A stretch of DNA of 64,000 nucleotides from Owenia fusiformis (GCA_903813345.2 CAIIXF020000001.1:17505915-17569914); one strand, 5' to 3'; numbered from the stretch's first letter, positions 25,065 to 39,100 are shown. Made by a program: numbers and translations. Notes: generated by a model not told the origin, from the sequence alone.

Positions 25065-25640
25065 TCTGAGAACTTGTAGATGATTTTTAAAAGAAAAATT
25101 GGTCGGTTTGAGGCAAGTTGGAAAAAGATCTTTTTGACCTTGTTTTACCTTGAGAAGGTCATTGAAGGTCAAATCTTAAATCTTCTGTAGATTAAAAAAA
25201 ATTAGTCAATTTGAAGCAAGTTGAAAAAGACCCCTTTAACCTTGAGAAGGTCTTTGAAGGTCAACTCTTAAATCTAAAGTCAAATTTGAACTTCTGAGAA
25301 TACATCGATGATTTTGAAAAAAAATTTAGTCAATTTGAAGCAAGTTGAAAAATGACATTTTTGACCTTGTGAGGGTCAAATCTTAAGTCAGATCTGAACT
25401 TCATTGAAGATCAAATCAGTCAGATTTGAATTTCTGAGAACTTGTAGAGATGATTTTGAAAAAAATATTTGGTCAATTTGAAGCAGAAGGTCAAATCTTA
25501 AGTCAGATTTGAACTTTTGAGAACTTGTAGATGATTTTGGAAAAAAAATTGGTCAATCTAAATCAAGTAGAAATTTTTTTTTTGACCTTCAGAAGGTCAA
25601 ATGTCAAATCTAGAGCTTGTAGATGATTTTGAAACTAGAC
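25065..25640. repeat. Tandem repeat, units of about 90-130 bp
   Basis: About five degenerate units, each containing TTGGTCAATTTGAAGCAAGT, GACCTTGAGAAGGTC and CTTCTGAGAACTTGTAGATG. The TTGACCTT...AAGGTCAA segments make small hairpins inside each unit. Confidence 0.7.
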
Positions 25641-25790
25641 AACAGCAATGACAAAGCGTAGCAAATCTCATCGAACAGCCTCGGCTGACATTTTTACAAA
25701 TGAAGTATATAGCAAAAATCGTAAAATAACACACAAAAAATGGCCACCATTTTCAAAATGGTTGCGCACTATAGCCAGATTGTCATCAGA
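25637..25790. repeat. Dispersed repeat family A, copy 1 (left end)
   Basis: Begins ACTAGACAACAGCAATGACA, then AAGCGTAGCAAATCTCATCG, as in the copies at 37413 and 52268. It is interrupted by the palindrome starting at 25823, and a possible internal segment (ATGGCAGCCATTTTTCAAAA) reappears near 26634. Confidence 0.6.
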
Positions 25791-25822
25791 AAGTATAATA
25801 TGCTTCTAAGTAGGCACATATA

Positions 25823-26538
25823 AAAGGACGATTCTCGGTTTGGAGAACAGTCTCCTGGGCTAATAATTTTTTTCATGAAAAATATAGAAATATTACCCAA
25901 ATTAAACTATGAATATTCAAAAGAGGACATTTAAATCTACAAGATGTAAAAATAAAAAATTGGTCTGAAGCAGGGATAATGCTCAATTAGACTGATTCAA
26001 TAAAATACAAGTCTTGATTTTGGGGAAAGAAGTTCATCAGTGTACTGCGCTAATATTTTTTTGCGAAAAAACTAAAAATATTACCCAAATTAAATTATGA
26101 CTATTCAAAAGAAGACATTCAAATCTATATTATGTAAAAAAAATCAAAGGACGATTCTCGGTTTGGAGAACGAAGTTCATCAATCTAAATGAGCATTATC
26201 CCTGCTTCGGACAGATTTGATTTTTTTTACATAATATAGATTTGAATGTCTTCTTTTAAATAGTCATAATTTAATTTGGGTAATATTTCTATATTTTTGC
26301 AAAAAATTATTAGCGCAGTACACTGATGAACTTCTTTCCCCAAATCGAGACTTGTATTTTATTGAATCGGTCTTATTGAGCGTTACCCCTGCTTCAGACC
26401 AATTTGTCATTTTTACATCTTGTAGATTTAAATGTCCTCTTTTGAATATTCATAGTTTAATTTGGGTAATATTTCTATATTTTTCATGAAAAAATTATTA
26501 GCCCAGGAGACTGTTCTCCAAACCGAGAATCGTCCTTT
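25823..26538. repeat. Large nested palindrome (about 350-bp arms)
   Basis: AAAGGACGATTCTCGGTTTG at the left end and its complement at the right, with complementarity through most of the length and a centre near 26180. A second offset pair (about 26146-26183 with 26566-26605) shows repeated folding or an extra partial copy. No coding sequence. Confidence 0.75.
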
Positions 26539-27006
26539 GTCCGAAACAGGGATAATGCTCATTTAGATTGAAGAACTTTGTTCTCCAAACCGAGAATCGT
26601 CCTTTCAACAAAATCACACACACGTACATGTCAATGGCAGCCATTTTTCAAAATGGCTGCCTACTTGCCAAAATGTCAAAAGACAGTGTTGGAAGTTGTA
26701 AGAAATTGTTACAGGCGCCAACTACCATCACAAAAATATCGGAGACCATAGCAATATGTCACAACTTTTGGTGGTGGCATAAAAACATACTGACATTCAC
26801 ATATTTCAAGTACATTTCAACTTTCATTCAGTTGTTTTTATCATAATACATTTTTTATTTGAAAAATCAAAATTCTTTTCATAAAACTCAAGTAGAACCA
26901 CAACTTTTTCAGTCATTAAAAATAATATTGAACTGATAAAAATATTTCACGAATCTGTGGTATTATAAAGACAAGACACTGTATTAAGAAACTCAGCTCA
27001 ATATTC

Positions 27007-27012
27007 TTTATT
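27007..27012 (-). promoter_or_regulatory. SPAG1 poly(A) signal
   Basis: AATAAA on the minus strand about 110 bases after the proposed SPAG1 stop. It supports the placement of the terminal exon. Confidence 0.5.
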
Positions 27013-27122
27013 ATGAAAAATGAAACAATAATGTAATGTAATAATAAATACATAATAACATATGCAAAAATTCTGTTTTGATCAAACTCAAGTGATTATT
27101 TTAAACAACATTTTACTGTTTT

Positions 27123-30100
27123 TTACAAGAGTTCAGCCATGTGAGAATTTCTTTCATTGTTATCTGTGAAAGACATAATAGTAGCAGTATAGGCTGTGCA
27201 AGAATCATAAATATTTCATTGTCTGAGAATGTACTGTACCACTAAAATTCAATCTTATATTATTAATAGATAATGCTGATTTATAAGGAATATTTCAGCA
27301 TATATAATATATATTTGATTATTTAACCATATTCATATGCATATGAAATGGTAGCTTTTTGTGCATATTACTAATAAAGCAGTCAATAGTACATGCTGAG
27401 CTGCTGCCTTGCAACTACACATCTTTGCGAAGGAAATGTACAAAAGTTTCTCTATGGATTTTATTATGCCATATTCAATAGACAATATGACCTTCCAGCA
27501 TCTGCACCCTGTAATACAACTCCATCTATTCTCAGCAAAGCTGACTGGAACAGTTTATTTTACTTCCCACTGTTTAAAGATTTCTAATATTTCCTATTTC
27601 CTCATTTTGTCATTTTATTCCATACTGCTTAGCTATATTTTCTATTTCCAATTTGGTGTAATTTGTGGGAGGTTTAGTTTTCAAACTTGACAAAATGTCC
27701 GTCAAAACTGAAAAATAGACATAGCAATTGCATAAAATATATAAACATTTTGGGTTTATCCATTAAGTTTCACCTGATTTTAAAAGTTAAGTCAGTATGA
27801 ATTGACCTTGACCTTGACTTTGAATTTTGATATGCTTACTGAAAGGCATCCGTGTTCAACTAATATTTTACTTGCCGACTTACAATATAAATTTCAATTT
27901 GACATCATCGCAGCTTCTCCTTAAACAATGTTCTCAATTGGATGCAAAATTCATTTTTCACAATTAAGTTCAAAATAGGTCAAAATATGCCTAATTTTTT
28001 CATAATTTTTCTCATTGTGAGCATGAATTGGAATTGAAAAGTTCAAAATTGATGCTGAGTGCCCACTTAGGCTTAAATATTTGGGAATTACTGAATATAT
28101 CCGAAAGTAGTTCTACTTGCCCCATCTTATAAACACCTTAAACCATACAACACTTACCTTGTTTTTCTTGGCTTGACATGAACATGGCAATCACATCAAA
28201 CCTCTGAACTTTGGAGAGAAACTTCAGGATATCTAGGGTCTCTACAACTTTACCTGAAAATGAAGCAGGCATATTTTTAGGGTATATTATGGTTAGATAA
28301 TAATTATCAGACAAAATTTCATACTACATAAATGAGTTTGAGGTTCTCAATACAGAATATTAGATCATTTTGAGTGATATCGATTTCTTCTTGATGAGTT
28401 GATATCAACACAAGTGATTGAAGCAAATGAGAGTTGACATTTGATCTAAATAAAATGTTATGAAAGAAATGATCTGATATTGAGCATTCCATGACTATAA
28501 TCAAATTGTTATTTTGATTCAACTTCCACCATATTTTAATTTTGAAGTACATATGTTACAAACAAACAAGCTTTAGTTGGAACAAGAGTACATCTCCTCT
28601 AACTTATTTGAGTGGAAGTAATAACAAAAAATAGCCAATGGATAAAGCATCTGGCCCATTCTGGTACTAATCACTCAATCTGATATCTCCAGATGAGAGG
28701 GGTACAACATTTTAATTGTGATGATTCTCATATTTATCGCCCTAAGATGTTGAAACATTACAATGTTACATAACATTCTATTGTCATTGCTTTTATTGTT
28801 CATGGAGTGTGTAGCAGTTTGGGACAATATTCCATATTTCTGTACTTCAGAGTTCAGACATGAGGTAGTGAATTGTACAAGTAAATCTGATCTCTGACAA
28901 GATGAAAATTCCAATGAACTCATTCATCTAAGTGTACGAACCAAAATTTAGGATTACAAGTTAATTAAATACGTAAGGCTTGTTTGTTTCAGATTTTTGT
29001 TGAACATCATTTTGTAAAAAAAATCTTATTAGATTAAATATACATAACATTCATTGACATCCCCTCATCAGATAGATTCAACTCTTACCTTCCTTATTGT
29101 AATCTTCTACACACTTCACTATAATACTAAACATCCCTCCATCCAGTTTATTACTCAGGACTGAAACAAAACAAAACACAGGATTATAACTTGCAATACA
29201 CTATACTGTATACACAGCAGTAGGTATAATTTCTATGTTCATAAAAAATCATATACTACATTTAGTCCTTTGGGAGTAGACAAGTTAGCTGAATGGTAAA
29301 GGAAAAATCCTGCATTAAAGTCAAAATTAAGTAAACATTGCATTCAAAATTCGTATGGCTGTCTCTCTAATTATCTCTAAATAACTTCAGAGAAATAATT
29401 TCTAAATACATGTCTACAGTACTATGTAATCTGAAAATAGAAGTGATTAAACCTGCACATCGCTCCAAAACGCAATATGTTGACATATATTGTTTTTACA
29501 TTTTCAAGCTCTAATATAAAGTTTATGTATATAAAAATTGTTTTTTTCTGCGTAATATCAAAGAACAATCATTTAGTTGAAAAAATAAAAAGGCGAATGC
29601 GGGATTCGAACCCGGGCCTCCCGCGTGCTCAGCGAGGATTCTACCGCTACACCACCGTATTACTATAAGGCCATAAGAAGTAGATTCTTTGTTTTGCGTC
29701 CCCTTGCTTGCACGATTTTGAGTAAATCAGAAAAAACAAACACATCCAAATAGCAATCACAAGGATCTGAATGTACCATCACATTTCTTTCAATTAGAAT
29801 CAGAAGAAATGGCGGATAATTTGATGTGCGTCAAAATTGACAGTATTATTGATTACGTTGGCATACATTTTGTATTTTCTTATTTTGTACCCTTGAATAA
29901 TATAGTTTAAATTATTATATAATAATAAACATAGATATGTCTTCGTAATTACTGCAAATTGGTATGTCATCCCATTTTATTCCCTTAAAATGTATACATT
30001 TCTCAGCAAACAAGTTTGTGTTTTTTCTTGAGTTTGTGTTTGTTTTCCTTGTACCCTTGCATGGTTTTGATTTTGCCAAGACGCAAAACAAAGAATCTAC

Positions 30101-33100
30101 TTCTTATGGCCTAAGTAGTGTATGTAATTAAACGCTACTTATTTTGAATGCTATGATTCGGAAGTGACGTCACGTTCTTCATTTAGAAACCTTTCCAAAA
30201 TCATATTGCGGCTCCGATCGAAGCAAATTCAATGAAAAATCTTTGAAATGACACATTTATCGTAAGTATTTCTACACAAGATTTGCCCCATTTGTTCATC
30301 ATTCTATAATCTTTCATTAAGCTCAAAATGATAAAGTTCACCCCCGAAACAACCCAAGATTGCGTTTTGGAGCGTAGTCCAGCTTTAAATATAAATACAT
30401 GCATGTTGTAAATGACTATACCTTTGGGGATATTTTTGGGCTTTAGCTGACTGAGAATTTTGGCATATGGAGCTATCTCAGTGGAACCTTTCAGTGAGTT
30501 CCAAGCAGTCATGAACTCATATGGTGTAGGCTTACTGCTCAGGTGTGGTGTAGAAGGTGCTGCCTTAGGTAAACCTGCAACATGTGCAGACTTCAGCTTA
30601 TCATTCAAGCAAAAACTATTACATTAATAAAATAATAAAAAACAGAAAGTGAAATTAAGTCAGACCCAATGTCTTTGAATGTATTCTTTAATCTAAATAT
30701 ACATACTTCTTTTGAAATTATTCTACATTGCTTAAACTGAACTGAAACTGAAAGACACTATACATTTTTCTTAGTAATTTCTCAATAATATGTAACTTGA
30801 CTCTGTTTAGGTTTAGAATTTAGTGAATGAAATATTTTACCTGCACTAGTTTCCACCAGAGTGCTTGCTTTTTTCACCTGTTCCTTTTGCTTCTTGTCTT
30901 TTCCAGGTGTCTTTTCTGGACTTCCTGCTCGTTTGCCATCAATACCTTTTGTTATTGTAGATTTCAATTCAGTTATTTTTTGGGTTATTTTTCCCGGGGA
31001 TTTTTTCGCCTCTTTCCTCTCATCATCTGAAGAGCTCCCCACTTCCTCAATGGTGATTTTCTTGCCTCTGGTCAGAGAAGCACTTGAGCCAGGGGACTTC
31101 ATTTCAGTCAATTGCTGAAATTAGAATGTGAATCGCAATTATTATGGCATACAGTAAGTGCAAAAATATTGAAGATTCAATAAAACATCAAGAAGTGAAA
31201 ATGACCAGAGCTCTCTCATAGCACAGTAGTTTTCCAACACTGATCCGCCCTGACTTCTACCTCATTTTCCCTTGACCTGATGATAAATGGAATAACATAA
31301 CAGTAATGACATGTTATACTGCAAATCAGTATTGTATCACTATGCTATGTGCTACATATGACTGAAAATGAACAAATGATTGATTTGTCTACCGGATATG
31401 CAGAATAATTGCTCATCTCTTTTCACTCTGACAAACTATTTAAAACTGGCTGCTGGACAAGTATCCCTGCTTTCTCAAAACAATTTTGCATCTTAAATTC
31501 CCTCCACAATTTAGTCAACTTTGAGATAAGATGAAATTTTTAGATAAGGGAAATATAATTTTGTTTTCCCCAAAAATGTTCCAACAAAATTTCATACCTT
31601 TTTGTAATACTGTTTCACCACATCAGCTTCTTTCTTAGCAGCAGAGTTCTTAGGGTCAAGTTTCAGCAATGTCATGAGATCTTCCAAACTTTCCTTATAC
31701 TGCATGAGCATCTGAAATATGGAAATTTACAACATTAGGTACCAGATCGATACTTTTACATAGTCCCAAAACATAACACATAACATATAAGTTTGTATTG
31801 ACATGTATTGACACCCAACTCATAAAATCGAATATTCTTTATTTTCTTTATAAATTAAAGCTCCTTTTCAAAATTGATGTATGATAGAGACCAATTTTCA
31901 ATGTGCATGTGAACCTTTGGTCTGTGTTTTCTATGTACCAGTATATACATGATTTTACCACATTTCTCTCACTCTGACAGGTAATCTACATCTTCAGAAA
32001 GAGAACCATAATAGCTATAAACAGTCAATTAGTTTTAAGCCGGACTCTACCTTTCTAGCTTGAGCTCTCCTGAACAAAGCCTTGATATTCTGTGGCTCAT
32101 ATTTCAGCACCACCTTACAGTCTTGTTCAGCTTGTTGAGGTTTGTTTATCCTCAGGTAGCACAGGGCACGGTTAGTGTAGCTAACAGGTCTTTCTGGGGC
32201 CAGTGAAATACATCCAGTGTAACACTCTATAGCCCGACTGAAGTTACTCTGAAAAATTCAAAGTATTCAAAATTCAAAGTATGTATACAATTTCTAGATT
32301 GACACAATTGTGTATCATAACAATGAAACTGATTTCAAAAGAACACCCATGGAAAATATGAATGTGGTAAAGAACTATAAGGTTAAGCTTTTCAAATTAG
32401 TGGTATTTTAATTTTCTACTAATGATTTATTTCCATAGAAAAATATAAATAAAACATACATGTGTTGCAGTATTTTAATACATCCAATATTTGTGGTTAT
32501 ATACACCCTTACCTTCTGTACACAGTCATTCCCCTGAGCTTTTAGGTTATCAAATTTGGCATCAATGTCCTCCCCATTCCCAGTGAGCAGATTTGTCACA
32601 GTTGAACTTGCTTTTTGAGACTCAGAAACAGCTGCCTACATTAAAAATTACATAATTTACTAGAATGCCTTTAAATGGACATTGGCCTTTCTGAAGCTGA
32701 CATTCATTTTATGTTTAAACTTACATAAATAGCGAACTGAGCGACATTTAGCATCATTGAAATCTAAATCGAAAAATACGACATTTAATTTATATCTAGA
32801 TTCAATAGGTGATAAACCCTAAATGAAAGCTCTTTCTACTTACTTGTGTGGTGGTGACATTTGTTGTGATGGTGGTTGATTTTGCTAATCCACTTCCAGA
32901 CATTGTTGTTATCACTGGGATTTCATGCTTTTGGATAGGGGGAATTGTGGGTAGTTTTTCCCGCCATTTTGTGCCATCGAGGGCATTAAGCATTTGGCTG
33001 CACCTGGATGAACCCTGCATGGCATTGTCAACGCTGTTGTCAACTTGGAGCACATGTTTGTAGTCGATATATGCTAACTGATATCTGAAATATAGATGAA

Positions 33101-36100
33101 CCATAAGTAGCTCAGATTTATATGACATAAACTCTTCCATCCTCCGATCACGGGGTTTCAAAATGCAGAATATCTTCTTTCTTTTTACACCCCACTATAA
33201 GCAGTAGGCATTTCCCCGATTAAGAACTCGCAATTTGATGTATACGTCGTCGGTGCATAATTAGATCACACGACTCAGTTTAATCCGGCGCTTCCAAATT
33301 GGTTATAGCAGGGGGGAAGAAGGAGGTAGGATTCTGGACACCTGCTTAGGAGGATGAAACTCTTTCTCATGCTATTATCTGCTTGAATTTGCAATTCTTA
33401 TCAGCTTATCACTGACCTAATTTTAAAGAAGAAGATCATGTTTGGGCGAGCTGGATTCAGCTGAGGATAAGCCAATGATCAGACTGGATAAGAAAAAGAA
33501 GAATTGATTTGTTCCTGCTGTAAGTGAACCCACTGACCTCCTCGACTTGAATCCAGGGAAATCTGCCAGCATGACTGGACAAAAAGCCCATCTTAGAAAT
33601 TCTTTTTTAATAAATAATTACAAAATCCTGCATAATGCTATTGAGTTACAAGACTTACTTTTCCATAGTCTCATATGCAGCAGCTCTTCGTAGGAGAGGT
33701 TTCAATGAATGAGGTACGAGATCTAGAGCCTTGGAACAGTCATCTACACAACCTCTGCAGTCCCCTATCTTAGTCTTACAAGCTGCTCTGTTACTGTACA
33801 ATGTGGAGATGTTCACCTTCTGTTTGTCTTTAGCTACAATAAATGGTATAACTTTCAAGGTACAACCAAACTTCATAGAAATATGCTTTACAGCTAAAAA
33901 TTACTGAGACAAGATTGGGAACATATATTAGATTAGATCAAGTTATTTGAATGTAGTTTTATGATCATAACATTTTAATGAAGTGATAAGATTTTTAACT
34001 ACATTATTCCTTTACATCAATGGAAATTATATCAAGAAGGATATGACTAGAACATTAGTCACTCTGACACTGACAAGACCTGAGAAAATCAAACTCAACA
34101 GAAGTATTCTCCAGATTTGTATCAGGTTTGCACTTTACATGTAGAGGGTTATGGTACTAGTATACACTCAAGACTACAGTGGTGTTATGGTAGAATTTAT
34201 GTTATAGTGGATGGCTGTTACATATCATACCAGGTAGCAGTTTCTCAATTGCCAAATTGTACTTCTCCACAGCATGTGCATACTGTCCTGTCTTGAACAG
34301 TTCATTTCCACTTTCCTTTAGTCTTCCTACACTGGATGGCAGAGGTGGCATCTCAAACACAGGCCTCTTTAATTCATCCGTTGGTGTCTCCTCAACAACA
34401 ACAGCATCAATAACCTTTTCAGTGCCTTTCTTAGGATCATTAATTTTATCAGTATCTTCACCCCTAAGACATGACATTTTAGTCATAGCTCCTCCATCTG
34501 TTTGTTCACGTTTCTTTATAGTTCCTTCACCCTGAGATTTTGAGTCGATTTCCATAGTGTTTTCTGGCTTGTTGATTAGATCAACAGGAGTTGAACTTTG
34601 TTCTGTATTAGCATGTCCATTCACCATAGGTGGCTCAGAGGTATTAGTTGTAGCTTGAGTAGATTGCTCTTCTTCTGATTCTGAGTCACTATCCGTCTCA
34701 ACTATCTGTATCTTCTTGCCTTTCTTGGTGACAACTGGACTGTCTTCTCTGAAATAGTAAGGCATGCACCGACCTTTAATAACTGTACTATTTGATGGGC
34801 TCACATAGTGAAACAAGGCATCAACATGACAAAATGTTACCACTTTGTAAGTTATTGCAAATTGCTACAGACATTGAACTCTGACTGGCAACTATTGAAC
34901 ACTGTCCACAAAAAATTGGAGACTATTGTCAATATGTTACCACTTGTGGTGCTGACATAAAAACTAATTTTCATAAAATAAGGCAAAAGAAGAGGAGCCA
35001 GGACCTGGACCTACAAAAATTGAGCATTAGTTCAGATAAATAGCAGTTTTCTTTGTCCGAAAATTGTTGATGGAAAGATAAATGGAAGGACAAACAGAGG
35101 AATAAATAAAAATTTTAGAGTAAGATTAAAAAAATTAACTTATTAATTTTTCTGAATTCCACTAACTTTTTTTGTTCCTCATCTGATTCTTCCATCTCGT
35201 CCACCTCTTCAATGACCATTCTCGTTCCTTTCTCCTTCTTCTCAGCTAGTTTCCTGTTCAGACTGGCAAGAATATCCTACAGGTAGAAGTTAAAAGGATA
35301 CATTGTAAAAATGGGCAGATTTCGAGTGTACATTCGATTGTGTTGTACATATTCAATGGTTTTCAAGAGTGCATTGTTCAAATGAGCCTTGGTTCATGAA
35401 GGATTAATGCATGTATGTATGTTAAAAAATCTACAGGAAAATAAATTTCAACAAAGGAAAAATGTAGACCTAACTAAAGCACAGAGTATATGTCTCATAA
35501 TTATATCTGCTGCACAAAAGGTCTGTTATCTACCTCCTATATTGTATATGGCATGCTGCGTGACTCTACAAGCATCCCAAATCTTAGGAGGAACATGTTA
35601 ATATAGAGTACATCAACAATTAATTTGACAAAAAATGACCATACACTGGGTTATCTTGAAAAGTAAGCATGCATTCGGTAAAATAATTCTTTGAAAATAT
35701 CTCAATTTCTTCTTTCTTTTACAAGCAATTTTTACCTTGGCACGTTTGTTAATTGGCTCAAGGGCCAGGACCTTCTGTATATCTGTCTTAGCATTCACAT
35801 AGTCCTTCTTTCCCTCTCGAGCAACACCTCTTCTTAAGAAAGCTACAATACGAAACTCACATTGCAATATGGACATCAAAATGTAACCTCACATTGAGAT
35901 AATACAACACATGATCGAGATATCAGAAATGTCTCATATAATAATAATTGAGATCTTCAATTTACAAGTAAAATTATTAATTTAATTTCTTCCGAGTGGA
36001 ATTGGATCACCACTTAAGACACTGTTACCTCCGCTTGGACCTTAAACCAGAATTAACAAACTGAATCTATAAATTCTTTTTGGCTAAATTGGCAATTTGA

Positions 36101-39100
36101 GGAATTTTCATCCATATTTTCAATCTGCAAAACTGAATGAACAATTTTGAATATAATATATGTCCTACCTTTTATATTATCAGGCTCGAGGCTAAGCACT
36201 GTATTGCAGTCTTTGATAGCCTCATCCCAATGTTTTAACTTCAGATCTGAAAAAAGGAACAATATGGATATCTGTCTATCAGGTGGTCAAATACTTGTTT
36301 TGAAACAAAAAGCCATGCCTCTGATTTTTCCTACAACTCAATATACCATTATAAATTTCAATAATTTCTCAGGTTACTTGTTCATGTTCAATAAAATCTT
36401 GAGCCCAGATTCAATTTCAAAAAACTGATCCAAATCCCCAGCTTTAAAATCTTAGATCTCGGATTCATTTTCCATTTCAATCCCTTAACCAGGATTTTTG
36501 GGGACAAAATCTCAACCAGGCAGTATTGAAAAATGCATCCATTTAAGATCACAGAAACATGCAGATGATTACTCAAGCTTACATGCCAGGGCTCTGTTGT
36601 TGAAGGATGCAGCAGTTGAAATGAGAGAGAGGCTCCGGGAATAGTATGTTATAGACTCCTCAAAGTCACCACAACGGAATGCCTAGAAAGAGAAAAATTT
36701 TGATTATTGAATGAATGAACTTCATTACATAGTCATCAGTGAAGCTGATCAAACCATAATCTGCACTGTTTGTTCAATAACTGCAGTTTAAAATGGTTAA
36801 AGCACTTTTTACATCAGCCCTATGATGACAAGATGTAACATTTCATATTATACTTATATAACATGGCAACAAGCAATTTGATAGATTGGTTTAGAGTCCA
36901 TGAATTGAATTGAATTGAAAGAGTAATATACAGCACAAAACCTATATCCAGACAACTGAGTGTCACAGAGTAATTCTAAATCAATACAAACCTCATTGCC
37001 TTTATCCTTTTCTCTGTTTGCTTTCAGCTGTCTTTCTTCAGGAGTCATGTCTATAACAGAAGCAGACATTAAAATAAAGTCAAAGGAATTCAATACTATG
37101 TTTACAATTTGTTGTTTTTCATAAATAACACATGAGAAATTCTTGGGAACAAATGACATGTTAAATGTGTCCACACACAATTTCCCAATTGCTGTACTAA
37201 TGCAATCTGGATCCATTTTACTGGAGAAAGTTGGTTAACCAAGGGTAAAGACAGAGAACATATTTAAATTGAAAAATAGTTTAACAGTTTCCATAATGAT
37301 TATAAGACAAAAAGGTTGTTTTCAACGCATTGTACATTTATAAGAAAAAATCACAATGCTCACTGACATTGTAGAATGTGTATTGTTATTGTATATATTA
37401 TAAATTGTGTAAACCAGAACAACTGCAACGCCAAAGCGTAGCGAATCCCATCGAACAGCCATGGATGGCATTTTTACAAACAAAGTTTATAGCAAAAATG
37501 GCAGGCATTTTTCAAAATGGCTGCCTTCTACCAAAAGTGTCATTAGACCATTTGCCATACTTATAGTATTCACATACCAAATATGAACAAAATTGCTCCA
37601 CTACTTTTTGAGTTATAGTAAAATACGTTAAAATGGCGGCTATTTTTCAAAATGGCCGCCTTCTACCAAAAGTGTCATTAGACAGTGTGCCATGCTTACA
37701 GTATTCACATACCAAATATGAACAAAATCGTTTCACTACTTTTCGAATTATTATAAAATACATTAAAATGGCGGCCATTTTTCAAATTTTTTTTCAAAAT
37801 GGCCACCTTCTACTAAAAGTGTCATAGGATAGTGTGTCATGCTTTTAGTATTCACATACCAAATATGAACAAAATCGCTCCACTATACTTTTCAAGTTAT
37901 AGTAAAATACGTTAAAATTTCTACCAAAAGTATCATTAGACAGTGTGCCATCCTTATAGTATTCACATACCAAATATGAACAAAATCGCTTCACTACTTT
38001 TCGAGTTATAGTAAAATAGGTTAAAATGGCGGCCATTTTTCAAAATGGCAGACATTTTTTAAAATGGCCACCTTTTACCAAAAGTGTCTTTAGACAGTGT
38101 GCAATGTTTATAGTATTCACATACCAAATATGAACAAAATCGCTCCACTACTTTTCGAGTTACAGCAAAAATCGTAAAATAACGAGTAAAGGCCGCCATT
38201 TTTCAAGATGGCTGCCATGTGCTTCTTTAATATCTACATTTCTAGCTTTATTAATGTCCTATATAATTTTTTTACATCTAAAACATATTGCTATTACAGT
38301 TTTACATATTGCACCTAAATTCCTGTAAATTCGGCACTAAAATGGCCGCTATTTTGAAATGCTTTCGAGCAGAACTTCTAGCCCCATAGGGTATATGTGT
38401 ACAAAATATGAACAAAATCGGGCCAACGGTATTTGAGTTATTGCCCGGACGGACAGATGGACGGAGGCGTTCCCTGTATCCCTCCGAACTTCTTTCGATT
38501 GGATAATTACCTTTATCTGATATTGTGCTGCTGATGTCACCCAGTCCTGTTTTGCTGTCTCCCATTTTTTTAACTTTCTCTTTGGCATCTTTATCAACCT
38601 TTTCACATTCCCCCTCAATGTCAAACTTATCCCATTCGTTGTAGCTTCTAGGCTTAACAGACTTCTTTTTCTGAGATTCATTCTTAGCTGCAGTCTGGAA
38701 AAGAACAGTAGTTCACTGAAGGCATGTACAGTATTAGCATATTATCCGATAATTTGGTATTCAAAAATTTGGTTGAAAGTTCTTATCCACTGCATTGACA
38801 AGAACATGATAAAAAATTAATGGTACACATGTATGTTTAAAATAAGTGTAGTAAAAGATCTCCTCAAAGTGCAATTGTTCATACACATACATGTAGGAGT
38901 TTATTTCAATAATCATGTAACCAATCATAAAGTTACCTTTTTATCAATTGGGATACTTTGTCCAGTGCCTCTAATGGGTGGAAGTTCTGGTTCCTGGCCA
39001 CCATCTGCCACTTTCATTGTCTTAATGTGCATCTCTAAGTCTTTCGTCTCCTGATGCCAGTCCTTAAGTTCATTGTCGAGGGCAGCTTGTTCCTCATATG

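Larger units (their letters stand above)
29451..30384. mobile_element. TTAA-flanked non-autonomous element
   Basis: Both ends abut TTAA (29447-29450 and 30385-30388) and have imperfect inverted termini sharing CGCTCCAAAACGCAAT exactly. TTAA duplication is typical of piggyBac-like elements; assignment beyond that is inference. Contains a second element and a tRNA-like remnant, and sits in a SPAG1 intron. Confidence 0.6.

Noticed and set aside
30827-31118. Plus-strand frames over 30827-31118
   Set aside because: Mirror shadow of SPAG1 exon 16, whose acidic linker gives long open frames on the opposite strand.
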